Part shown: piece by piece, positions 47,025-58,400 of the stretch | How positions within the stretch are numbered: position 1 is the first letter of the stretch | How the letters are laid out: every line of letters starts with the position of its first letter | Source: Bathymodiolus brooksi | Lineage: Eukaryota > Mollusca > Bivalvia > Mytilida > Modiolidae | Assembly (NCBI GenBank): GCA_963680875.1 | Contig: OY804585.1 | Coordinates: 44,561,414-44,625,413, forward strand | DNA length: 64,000 nt | Direction of reading: 5' to 3' | Made by a program: the position numbers and the translations under genes | Notes under the pieces: generated by a model | Told to the model about the DNA's origin: nothing | Databases searched by the model: none | What the model saw: only the letters and a program-made list of their open reading frames with translations

Positions 47025-47816
47025 ATATAAATCACTTCACCAATCATTTTTCTATTCATTCATAACCATCTTACCCTCAGAAAGTGGTGTTACACTCCAT
47101 TACAGCACGATTTTGCCTTAGATCCTATTATTCCGCCATTTGACTTCCATTTTTCAAACATTTGTCACGTGACTACGAGAATACTATGATTACCGCAATG
47201 TATCATGGGAGATGATTTGCATATAAACAAACAAACAAATATTTGTATTGCCAATCATAGGTGTCTGTTAAGTCAGAACAATTAACATAAAATTTAATAC
47301 AGTTGATTATATTGATTGGTACTGATTTTAACAGCAAATTTAGTGAATTACAGATAACCATAAGAAAAAAAAATGTTGTAGTACCTTGTCCAAAAAGGGG
47401 GAACGTAACACATGCTCTTTCCGAAGCCCGTTGGTAACACTATGCCATTGAATCTTTTCTTTCCAACACATTCTGTATTATTTCCTTCTGCTCTGCTTTG
47501 ATCTGTAGATGGACTGTTTGTCCTGCAGAATACGCTTAAATGTATCGTCTTCCATGTGATTTGAATGTTGTTTACGTATGCAAATAATGCTCCAAATTAT
47601 TTGGCACGCTGCATTAATTAGCTCCCATCATGCAATGCGTTGCTGTCATCATTCAGTTAGTATCGCGAGATCACGTGTGTAGATTCGAAAATGGAATTCA
47701 AATGGCGGAATAATAGGATCTAAGGCAAAATCGTGCTGTAATGGAGTGTAACACTACTTTCTGAGGGTAAGATGGTTATGAATGAATAGAAAAATGATTG
47801 GTGAAGCGATTTATAT
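47025..47816. mobile_element. 792-bp foldback nested in the right arm of the 3.8-kb unit
   Basis: ATATAAATCACTTCACC at the left matches GGTGAAGCGATTTATAT at the right. Arms of about 125-140 bp include CATCTTACCCTCAGAAAGTG and CCTATTATTCCGCCATTTGA with their complements. The central about 530 bp is unique, with no gene. Confidence 0.8.
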
Positions 47817-47988
47817 AAGGGTTTCTGATAGAAAATAAAATCTGATAGCCACGAAACGTGGAAATGTGCCGACCAAGAGTCGGAGAGGCAAATCAGCTGT
47901 TTTCTGTATGTATAGCTCTCTGACGTCCCACGGCTCTAGCAAAAATATATAATACCGTCGGACGACAGAGGAATCTCGGACTAGATTA

Positions 47989-48873
47989 CACAGGGCCTTG
48001 TCACTATCCACGTAAATATACTAGCAATGTATAAACATGTACAAGGCCCAAGGGCGGACATCTTTTTTACCCCCACTCGCTTCAAGTCGTGTTTGTTTTT
48101 TAAATTCCTTCTAATATATTCAAAACCCTGTTTGGTTCAACTCCCAAGACCTTATATTCTTTTCAAAAAATATCATGACCTCCCCTCGACTACCTCTTGT
48201 GAAGTCACAGCGGTCGTTTTTGTCAGGAATTCGCCCGAGTAGAGAACAACGTGGACCCAAAGTGAAAGTAACAGCGCCACCTAAAAAAAACCCGGAAGTT
48301 CGGAACTCTCGGGGTTTTAGCTTTGAGGTAAGGAAAATACCGTTAAGATTCAAACATCATTAAACGAGCGGGACGATTTGAAGTGAAAACTGAAAATTTT
48401 TGATTTGTGTATACAATGAATGGTAAAGGCCATTTTCAAGGCTTTTTCTTGAATGCTGTCCTTTTTTTTAATTTATTATTTCGTCTGTTATTTCCCGCGG
48501 TTTCTTATACTTAGAAACACGATAACTAGCGAGAAAACCAAATATCGAATGGTAAAACCCAGAGAGTTCTGAACTTCCGTGTTTTTATAGGTGGCGCTGT
48601 TACTTTCACTTTGGGTCCATGTTGTCCTCTACTCAGGCGAATTCCTGACAAAAACGACTGCTGCGCCTTCACAAGAGGTAGTCGAGGGGAGGTCATGATA
48701 TTTTTTGAAAAGAATAAGGCCTTGGGAGTTGAACCAAAAAGGGTTTTGAATATATTAAAAGGAATTTAAAAAACAAACACAACTTGAAGCGAGCGGGGGT
48801 AAAAAAGATGTCCGACCTTGTACATGTTTATACATTGATAGTATATTTACGTGGATAGTGACAAGGCCCTGTG
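47989..48873. mobile_element. 885-bp foldback with about 320-bp arms
   Basis: It begins CACAGGGCCTTGTCACTATC and ends GATAGTGACAAGGCCCTGTG. The arms 47989-48317 and about 48557-48873 are about 95% complementary and flank a loop of about 240 bp. No protein-coding capacity of note; the short frames inside are mirror products. It starts 12 bases after the outer end of the 3.8-kb unit. No clear target duplication (ctagatta / atcggact). Confidence 0.85.
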
Positions 48874-48930
48874 ATCGGACTGTCAATATTTAGCTTCTCA
48901 GTCTCAGAAACATACATTTGTAATCACGTT

Positions 48931-49010
48931 GAGAATTGACTCTCAAAGTTATTTTTGCTCTGTATTAGACGGGAGATGCAGAGCAAAAATAGCCACAAGA
49001 GTCAATTCTC
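48931..49010. repeat. Hairpin, 32-base arms
   Basis: GAGAATTGACTCTCAAAG... pairs with ...CCACAAGAGTCAATTCTC, with a few mismatches. The loop is 48963-48978. The flanks read AATCACGTT on the left and GACGAG on the right. Confidence 0.85.
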
Positions 49011-49083
49011 GACGAGTTTATCAAACAGCATGAGTCATGATTGAGGAAATTAGAAATGTACTTCATTAATCTCGTTGAGATTT

Positions 49084-49176
49084 AGCTGCGGAACCGTAGC
49101 CCTTTATGGTTTTTTTTTGGCGGACCAAAATAAGAGTAAATAAAAAAGGACCATAAAGGGCTACGGTTCCGCAGCT
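49084..49176. repeat. Hairpin, perfect 27-base arms
   Basis: 49084-49110 and 49150-49176 are exact complements (AGCTGCGGAACCGTAGCCC...). It is preceded by AATCTCGTTGAGATT, the same sequence that borders the hairpin at 44083. Confidence 0.9.
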
Positions 49177-49349
49177 AGTTGGGATTAGACTTACGAAAAA
49201 AATTTCTGTTCTATTTTCAAGTCTAATCTCGCCACAAGCACTATCAAAGACAAAGGTATTCTGGAAATTTAAAATCTGAACCCGGATGTATTCTGATGAA
49301 TATTTTGTCATGGGTGTATTGTGTCAGATCAAGTGCAGGTAAAAGTTCA

Positions 49350-49440
49350 TATACAATACAAATACAAATACTTTATTAGCACAAACTCATTTATAATAAT
49401 ATACAATGTAACAGTATGACAAGTTTGTGAAGTATGGTTT
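49350..49440 (-). repeat. LINE 3' tail fragment
   Basis: AATACAAATACAAATACTTT, then ATTAGCACAAACTCATTT; the minus strand reads like a LINE 3' end with an AATAAAGTATTTGTATT tail. No coding sequence. Confidence 0.55.
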
Positions 49441-50639
49441 TACATCAAATGAAATAGGGTACCTGTAAAGTGCGAAACGAGATAGAAACGAAATGAAACG
49501 AAATTTTTCCAAAACGAAATGTAATGGAAAAAAATGAAAAATTCAATATGGCATGAAGACTAAGGGTTTATAATATATTGATTATCCAAATTTAGAAGAG
49601 TTTGATAAAGAAACGTGTTTTGTGCGAAAAAAAAAAGAAGAAATATCACTGCACTGAAAATCAAAACTTAAATCTGAACACTGAAAGGCACCGACAAACG
49701 AGCCTGTGAATAGGGTTTTTGATTATTAGATTATTTGGCAATTTAAAAGTGATAATTTTATTTACAGGAGTAATTTTTCCTGATTATCTGATTCCCAAAG
49801 TCATTTCTGATTATTTGAGTATCGCGTTTAGGGAAAAATTAATGATTACTGTGGCAAAACATGTGATTATATTAGTGATTATATGATCCCTGGCTACCCC
49901 TTACGCAGGGCCTCACAAACTGTTCAAAAGCTTTTTGAAGTTACCCTGCTGTATCTTTACTGTCGCCGAGAGAAAACAATTAAAAGCGGTAATTTCCTTT
50001 GAAGAATGAAACTGAAATAGTTGTTCAGCGGCTTTGCTTGTGTCTTATTTATATAAATTAGACAATATTTAGAGGAGGAAAATCCAGAAAAGCTAGCCGC
50101 AGTTGCGAATTTCATAGATGCAACGGGCCGCTTTGAATAACCTCAACCTCGATCAAAGTACGTAACACATTCAAGTACATAGAGTACGTAGTGACAATAT
50201 TCCACACATGAGATAGTTTAACAGCACCAAGAGACAAATTTGTGACATAGGCCGTTGATTGAGGATTGAGGAGAAGTACCTATTTTGTAAAACACCCAAA
50301 ATTAAAGGCCTTCTTTCAATGAAACTCGGAAAAATTGGTCAAGAAATTTAAGAAATGAAATCATCACTTTACTATTTTCCATACTGGTTCCCGGGAATTA
50401 TTATGCAAATTATCAATAGACAAGAGGTAGAAAGAACCAGAACCAGTGAAATGTTTATGTTATATTTCACGTGGTCGTATTGTAAACAACTCGCTTCAAA
50501 CGTCAAACTTGCGACAGGGAAATGTAAAATTATAGTCGCCAGCTGGGCTCCTTTGAGGTATTATTTTAGTCGCCCAGCTAAAGTTTCAGTCGCCGTGAGC
50601 GACCGTTAATTTCTGTCCCTGAAGTAGCGAGGTATTATG

Positions 50640-50830
50640 TGATACCCTTCGTTTGGTTTGATGTGTATGTGTCCGTCCATCCCTCTGTCCGCCCCCAATG
50701 GTTTCCAAATATAACTTGAGAACTGATTTCAAATTTTGTACTGTTGTTTGGTACCATAAAATACAGATCAAGTTCGAATTTCAGTGTGATCAGATAATTG
50801 GTTCAAAAGTTGTGACAGTTTGAAGACTGA
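50640..50830 (+). repeat. Dispersed GTCCGTCC-type repeat fragment
   Basis: GTGTGTCCGTCC-like sequence (ATGTGTCCGTCCATCCCTC) followed by AACTTGAGAACTG resembles the leading part of the bivalve dispersed repeats elsewhere in the window. Degenerate. Confidence 0.4.
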
Positions 50831-50963
50831 AAATATGTGAAACGTGGCGGGGTATGAAGATCCAAGGCAAACAGTTTTTAATAAGCTATACTGGGGATGA
50901 ACTTTTAATTAAATACAATTAGTTCTAAGATTTCATTTTTACTAAGCCCACTATCAAAAGAGG

Positions 50964-51115
50964 GTTCCTGTAAAGTGCGAAACGAAATAGAAACGAAATC
51001 AAACAAAACGAAACGAAACCGATCGAAACGAAACGAAATGTAACGTCGTTTCGTTTGATTTCATTTCGTTCGGTTTCATTTCCTTTCTATTTCGTTTCGC
51101 ACTTTACAGGTACCC
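50964..51115. repeat. Palindromic right end of the 1.66-kb element
   Basis: GGTTCCTGTAAAGTGCGAAA on the left faces TTTCGCACTTTACAGGTACC on the right, with GAAACGAAAC-type repeats between. Arms are about 70 bp. Confidence 0.85.
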
Positions 51116-51124
51116 AATGAAATA

Positions 51125-52000
51125 TATAGAATTTTAAGAATTTTATTTTTAAGAATTTGTTTATTGTCCAATAGAGGGCCCACAAGGGGCAAAGTCATTA
51201 CAGTGATTCATAAACAATAACATTAAAAAATATAAATATAAATATTATACGTTACAATGAATGCAGTTTTTGCCCATAAAATATACTAAATACTTATAAT
51301 AATAATTAAGTGCCGTCGACTATGACATTGTTGTATATGACATTCACAATATTAAAATTTATGCATAATATACATAATGTATTTCACATCAGACTATCTC
51401 TATTTTTGAAACAACTTGATATGAATGAAGAGGACATTCTAAGAATTACTGATAAATTACTATTAAGAAGAAGTTTTATTTTGGATCTTTCTGATGTAGG
51501 AATATTTTTATGCCTTCCTCTTTCTATCATTCTATCATTAGTAAATGGGCACTTGTGCGAATTTTAGAAATTGCAGCCCTCTCCGAAATATTAATTAAAC
51601 TATCAACATACATGTATGAAGGTCTTTGTCCCATATTGTAGAAAGTTCTAAAGAAGTTTAGTTTAATAGAAGATTGACAAATATGGCTATTTTGATTTTG
51701 TAAATTTTGATCTTTTATTCTTTGGCTTTGCTTTATATTTATCAGTTGATGTTTAAAATTCACATTATTGTCAAAAATATATGAATAACCAAGGCTATCG
51801 AGTAAATATTTTGTTTTCTTAATCCATGGGATTGAAGTTTTTGTAGCATTATATATTTGATATATTAAGGTGTTGTCTGATGAAAGTATATGATCTAGAA
51901 AATTTATACAAGAGGCATGAATTAAATTTCTAAGTGGAAGTCGAGCTAAATGTAGTTCTGCTCGGCAAGCATCATTTGAAGCTTTGCAATTTACTCCAAG
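51125..52000 (-). pseudogene. LINE reverse transcriptase C-terminal fragment and 3' end
   Basis: Minus-strand 51990-51527 reads one open stretch with GVNCKASNDACRAELHLARL, SIPWIKKTKYLLDSLGYSY, FYNMGQRPSYMYVDSL and SKIRTSAHLLMIE. These are typical of the region after the reverse transcriptase in invertebrate LINEs. A frameshift near 51530 leads to ERGRHKNIPTSER, then decay. The 3' untranslated end carries CTATTGGACAATAAA (about 51180-51165), a common LINE 3' terminal sequence. The fragment is 5'-truncated and dead, and belongs to a different family from the two larger LINEs here. Confidence 0.75.
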
Positions 52001-52484
52001 AGTTTGTAGACATATTTTCTAGTTCAGTTCTGCATAGAAGATATGACTTGAACTTTTTATCTACAGCTGTATTGTTTATTCTGGAAGTGTTAACATGGTC
52101 CATTTGGTCGGATGTCCTTGAAATTCTTCTAAATTATATCAAATGGAGACGAAACATTCACAATCGATGTAAGACAACATCGGCATGTTGAAGTCACAAA
52201 CAATGCTCAGTTATCCCTAAATATAAACAGAAAGTTGTTCTTTGAAAATGTAAAAGATGATTGTTAGTTTGTCTCTTTTCTTTTTTTCACCATTGATTTA
52301 TGGCTTTTCATATAGAATTATGATTATCGGTAAATAAAAGAAGTTCAGTATTGTGACCCGTAGCTCATAAAGCAAATTAAGTTTTTAAATTTCCACTGTA
52401 TGAAATTGTGACAAAATCCATCATTTATTAAGGTACAATGTACCAGATTCAATTCATGATGCACATATAATGTTGTCTTTTTAG
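52001..52484. other. Spacer / intron upstream of the first SMYD4 exon seen
   Basis: No exon recognised. It ends with the splice acceptor TGTTGTCTTTTTAG. The SMYD4 start codon must lie upstream, possibly outside the window or in a short exon I could not identify. Confidence 0.5.
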
Positions 52485-55400
52485 AGATGTTCCTTGGTTG
52501 GAGTTTTACTTAAAGTCCTGTCAAAAGCTTCATTTAAAATCTGTAGAGAAGTCAACACAACACAGAAACCATGGTAACAAGTTATTCCAGGTGAAGAAGT
52601 ATGCTGAAGCACTTGCACTATATACACAGGTGTGTGTCCAATTTGGTAATAGACATTTATGAGCTACATTTGAACATAAAGATGGCTTTGTTTCAAGTAA
52701 AGTTGACCAGCTTTGTATTTAATGCTGGACATAGTACCTGTAAAATGAACATTTTCTGTAATTGTTCTAAACAGTTGGCAACTTGCCATACATATTTTCT
52801 GGAAGAGTCAAAATCAACATACCGGTACATTATAGATGTATATTTCTGAAGATTATTACACATACCATGTTCAATAATATATTTATTTATGAATGTACTG
52901 TGATTCAATCTTTGACTTTTTAAATGAACAGACCTACAAAATGTAAAATGACATATATATCTAAGAATATTTATTTCTTCTTTAGTTTCAAAAAGCTGTT
53001 AAAAGAAATTTGTGAATTTCATTTTGCAAATTTCGATCAATTTTGTATTTATGTAATTTAATTAACTGTGAGAAATGTAGTTATTCAAGCAGTCTATAGT
53101 TAATGTTTACTGTGATGAATTGAAATATTTTCTCCTTTTAGAAGCTTTAAGCTCATGTATATATGTCTAACTTACAGAGTATCATGGAAGCACCAGACAA
53201 TGCACAAAATCTTGGATTGGCCTATGGAAATCACTCTGCAGCAAACTTTTACCTACAAAATTACAAGGTTTGTGAATGTTTTCATCAATAATTGATACAT
53301 GTATACCCTAGCTGAAAACTTTTCAAGTCTGTTTTTTTTTGTATTGATATTCAAAAGCATCCAATTTAAATAAGCATAAACCAATTAAATCGACAATGGA
53401 TTAGACTTTTAAAATTATAATTTAATTTATTAAAGAAATACATAATAAAAACATGCAATCAGAACACTGTTACCAACATATAAAGTGTTCAGATTGGACG
53501 ATCGTGGAGTTCTGAGAACAAAACTCATATTCAGAAGTGTTATGATCTTGAAAGGAGATAATCCACTATATTGTATTTTTATTGACCAAGATGCAAGTGA
53601 AGTTTTACATTTGTTTGTGTTGCATATACACAAACCTACAAAATGATAACATAGAATTTTAACTTAGATAATACTGTAATTTCCTAAAATTCCAATGCAA
53701 ATAAACGTTTATAACATAAATGGTCATCAATTTCTGTTTTCAATTTTCACAACCATGGGAGTATCTACAATGAAGAATTGTGCGAAGGAGGATTAAAAAC
53801 TCAATTAAGGGCTCTTATTTTATGCATGTTATTTTTAGCTCATCATGTACTGTCCGTCGTCTGTCTGTAACTGTTAGCTATTCACATTTTCATCTTCTTC
53901 TCTGAAACCACAGGGCCAATAGGAACCAACCTTGGCAGGAATTGTCGTTGGGTGATCCTTATTCAAAATTATATTCGATAGTTCTTACCTATATCCAAGA
54001 TGGCCACCATTACTAAAGACAGAAACTCTTAAATGGGTCAAAGCAGCTTTATTGAAGTCATAAACAGCTCAGATTTGAACTAAAAGGTCATAATAAGGGG
54101 TTATAGATGAATGATTCAGGCTTAGGTTAGTGTCTTAAGTTCCATTATGTTCTATATTGCCATGAAACTTGAAAAAGTAAGAAATTGATTATTAAAAAAA
54201 TTTCTTTGGCGATTTTTAACTCTTTTTTTGTTTTTGTTTCTTATTTTATCAGGAATGTGAAGAAGGCATAAAATTAGCATTAGAAAACCAGTATCCACAG
54301 TCAACATCTTACAAACTATATCTACGATGGGCACAGTGTCTATATCATACTGGAGACATGGATCAAGCTACACATAGTACTGTATTTAGATATTCAGTGA
54401 AATCTGTCTAAACCTCCTTGGGATTAACTTATTTGTTCGGAATACACAGGTGTTCAGCTTATACAGGTTAAGTCAACAAAGGTTTTCTGCATTGGGACTT
54501 TATTTAATGTTCGGTTTTTACAGGATTCCGATTTATTCAGGGTTCGGTTTAGACAGGTTTCGCTGTACACTGTATTAAATGTGTTTGACACTATCAAATA
54601 TGTGTGAACTATTTTTATGAATGTCAGAATTTCAGAGAAAAAGTCAGTTTGTACCAACATTGTATTTTCCCCAAAGTAAAAAGTAGAAATGATTGTTAAA
54701 GTCTGCATTTTAAAATGAAAATGTTTGTTTCCTTTTATATCTATGTCATAAATTCTCTTAAATTTCTACAATGGTTTAAATATTTTCAAGGATTGTTGCA
54801 TGTAATTTATCCCTTAAATTTTGATACAGGTAGAAACTTTTTTAAATTACTTTTTTAAAACTGAACTGCAAATGTTTTAGGGAATATGTCATACATAGCA
54901 AAGAGAGGTTATCTATAATTTTGTGTTTCAAATATATATATATATCGTGGTGGTTATGTTTCAAATATGACGGGCATTAATTAATTACTAATATATAAAA
55001 CTGACTAATAAGGGTCAAGCCTTTGTTTTTCACATTGTTTACACTATTCTGGATAATGTAGTACTTCGGTTCCTTTACAGACTACCAATAATGTAAGCAC
55101 ATTTGTACAGTCCCATTTGAAGTTCTGTACCAGAGTTCTAATGAATGTGTGAGATTATATCAGTCATTCCTTCATTTCTTTATACTACTGAAAAAAAATT
55201 ATGATAAATTTTCAACATTATTTTCTCTTTATCCAACATTCGGGCCATCATAAATCTTTTATCTTTTAGAATTGAATATATCAAAGAATGAAGTCTTAAA
55301 GAATGAAAGTATAGAAGAGAAAAGGAAAGGTACACAAAATAACACATATAATTGACCCACATCGGTGTTGTAATGGTTAGCGTGCCTCAAGTGCAGTAGA

Positions 55401-58400
55401 TCGTGGGTGATTCAAACCAAGGACGATAAAATTGATATTTGTTGCTTCTCGGCTAAGCGGGCAGCATTAAGAAGGAAGATAAAAGACTGGTTGGCTGGAA
55501 ATCAGGTTAATGTGTCCAAGGGAAGCAACATGTCTATCCGCAGACTGTTGTTTCAGTGAGCACAGAGCTGTCGAAAATCGTCAGGACAAAATATTGACTA
55601 GATCCGATTTAAACTACTTTGCGTCGGACCCAATGTCCGGAGCAATTTTTCAGTAACTTGGGACCGACAAAACACTTGAAAATGACCGGCATCATTACTT
55701 ACTTTCGCTTCTCAAACTTGTCGTTGTTTGCAATCTCCGATTTTTGTTTATTTTTATATCCCCGAGGGAGAGGGGTATACTGTTCTACCTCTATCCGTCT
55801 GTCCGTCCTTCCGTCCGTCCAAGATATTTTTCGCCGACTTTGTTGGTTTTTATACACATTGAACATATATGCACATTTTTCGTCACATTTTTCTCAGCAA
55901 CTGTTGATGGCAGAAATCTGATATTTGGTCACAAGCGTCATATAGGTATACCATATTGTGGGTAGCGTTTTTGGACCCGTCAGATTCCTACTTCCTGTTT
56001 GCTGACTTTGTTGGTTTTTATACACATTGAACATATATGCACACTTTTCGTCACATTTTTCTCAGCAACTATTGATGGCAGAAATCTGATATTTGGTCAT
56101 AAGCTTCATATAGGCAGTCTGCGAATTTAGCCACAAGTCCGACGCCAATGGCTTGTGAAATTTATTAGGGACTTGTGAAATTTGACATATGAGAAGTCCT
56201 ACTGGCTTGTGACAATTTTTTCAGCTGTGGCTACTATTCTTGTGTATCTCTGATCTCGTTTTCCGTGGTCTGTCGAGACCGTTGCGATTGGTCAAAAAAG
56301 CGTGTTGCATTGCCTAGCAACAAAAGTCTAGCACGATATATAGTTCGGGTTTTTTACGAGTCTTGTCAGTCAAAATATTTCTTTTTTGTTTCCGCTATGC
56401 TGATTCAGTGATTTTTTGATGGAATATTATGTATCTGAATTTTTGATTGGTCGAAACTGTATAATAAGATAAATAATATAATAAAAGTGTCAAGTCATGG
56501 TAAACAACAAGTCTGGCTAAGTAAATCTCAGCCATGAGCTTTCTACGATATGTCGAGGGGTCTATCCCCAGCAAAAAATTTAAAAGACTGGCATCGGCGG
56601 ACGAAAGACAGGTGGCAAAAAAAAAGTATGATAAAGAATCCAGGGAAAGAAAATTTCTTCCTCAATGGACGAAAGATCGTTCTTGGCTGGCCTACGAGGA
56701 ATACAAGCAATTGATGTTCTGCAACTGGTGCAGAAATCATTAAGTCGACAGAGTGTTTGTCAAAGGAACAAATAAGTTCAAACTTGATGGTGTCAAACAG
56801 CACGAAAGTAGTAAGCCACACCAGTATTATTAATCTAGGTACAACCGTACATCTCAAACCCAACTGAACCTATTTATTTCAGTCGTTGATCTAAACCTTG
56901 GACAAAATTGTCTTGATATGGGGGACTTGTAAATTTCAGGGGGGGACTTGTAAAAATTCCATTGGCACAAGTCCCCCTGGCTGGTAAGTTAAAAAGTTTA
57001 ATGTGAAGACTGTATAGGTACCCCATATCGTGGGAAGCGTTTTTGGACCCATCAGATTCCTACTTCCTGTTTGCCGACTTTGTTGATTTTTATACACATT
57101 GAACATACATTTTGTATATGCCCATTTTAGTCGCATTTTTCTCAGCAACTATTGATGGCAGAAATCTGATATTTGGTCACAAGCTTCATATAGGTACATG
57201 TACCCCATATCGTGGGAAGCGTTTTTTGACCTGTCAGATTCCTACTTCCTGTTTGCCGAAGAGCGGGAGTAAGAGCGGGAGATACTCCCGCTCTTCGGCA
57301 AACAGGAAGTGAGCATTAGCTCACAGTTCATCTTGTTGTTTACAAAATATTAAACTAATTTAAACATGAACCGTAAACCAGTATGCGGTGACTGCGTATG
57401 TCAATATACTTTCTTTTGGGATTCCCCTTTCTTTTTGTCCCAAGGAACTTTTCGTCCCTCAGATCTTACTTTGTCAACAGCACGTTGATCATTGTCAGTA
57501 TTGATCAACTATCCACTGATTATTATGTTTACGAAAAATAAAACTAATTAACGAATGGCTGCATGAAAACTTAAATGAATGTCGACAGACAAAGGAATTT
57601 TTTTATGATGAATAAGGGTAATAACAAAATTACCGAACTCAGAACAATCATCCAAGGGGACTTTAGGGGCGAATTATCCCATCGGGACGAAATTAAAATA
57701 GAATAAAAAAATGGCAGCGCCCACTGCCTGGCCAAGTGAATTAAAAGGAAAATAGGTAAAACAAAAACCTAAGTAGAAAAAAGAAAGAAATACGAAAAAG
57801 ACAAGCGTCCTGCACGTACATTCAATTTCAAATGGAAGGAAGGTCGGGACTGGATGGTATTTGATATTAGCAGTTGTTTCACTCTGTTTTCAGATAATCA
57901 AGGTTTCATTCTGTGTATGGCACATGGTTAGGTATGTTCTTATCTGGATTTGGCTTCCTAGTATTTTGGTGTTTTTGGCTATGAGTGCTTCATTTTGAAG
58001 TATGTAGGTTGTCAGTCATCCAATTAATTCGGTCCTAATGCTACTTATAAGAGGTAATACATTGAAACATGTGTATAGCTAGCATTATGCAAACTTGGTA
58101 TCTTTGTTTATTTCATACACAAGTCTATTGTATTGTATGTATATTTCCACATGTCACACAAAAATGTGTTGTACTAACTGAGTATTCCAAGGTATCACTT
58201 GAAGCTGTAAACAAACCATTTTATGGATTTAGCCAGTATATGTGTAATTCAGTTGAAGTTGTAAAAAAATGTAGGTCTGGCAAATGTTTGATAGGTCTGA
58301 CACATTGTCCACATCTGCCAGACCTATTGTCTGACAGACAGGAAAGAGATTTCGACAGCTCTGGAGCTAGCACTATAAAAATCCAACTAAGCATGTTGCT

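Larger units (their letters stand above)
44175..47977. mobile_element. 3.8-kb unit bounded by about 170-bp inverted repeats
   Basis: 44175-44344 (GAGATTCCTCTGTCGTC ... TTATATAAATCG) matches 47807-47977 in reverse with few differences. Next to the arms are arrays of CATTTCGTACCA (44354-44560) and the inverted TGGTACGAAATGG (about 46805-47015). The interior has no transposase. An inverted pair with GCCTCACCGGACGCAATTACG (about 45487 and 46290) lies inside. It looks like a non-autonomous DNA transposon with subterminal repeats; superfamily unknown. The right side is interrupted by another foldback at 47025-47816. Confidence 0.7.
49457..51115. mobile_element. 1.66-kb non-autonomous element with exact 9-bp target duplication
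   Basis: It starts GGGTACCTGTAAAGTGCG and ends CGCACTTTACAGGTACCC, perfect inverted repeats over at least 22 bp. AATGAAATA flanks it on both sides (49448-49456 and 51116-51124). A 9-bp duplication is the hallmark of Mutator-like (MULE) elements (family knowledge). The interior has no transposase. A second inward copy of the left end starts near 50964, making the right end a palindrome. Confidence 0.85.
55754..57250 (+). repeat. CCCCGAGGGAGAGGGG-headed dispersed repeat, three reiterated modules
   Basis: The head TATCCCCGAGGGAGAGGGG and CCGTCCGTCCAAG is followed by modules of about 155 bp: GACTTTGTTGGTTTTTATAC, ATTTTTCTCAGCAACT, ATGGCAGAAATCTGATATT, CAGATTCCTACTTCCTGTTT. Modules lie at about 55837-55990, 55990-57075 (split by the hAT-derived unit at 56115-57012) and 57078-57250. 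Confidence 0.8.

Noticed and set aside
48120..48363. Overlapping frames on both strands of the 885-bp foldback
   Set aside because: They mirror each other through the palindrome and resemble no protein.
55371..55418. tRNA gene
   Set aside because: A and B boxes are present, but no cloverleaf can be drawn and a SINE body follows, so it is called a SINE.
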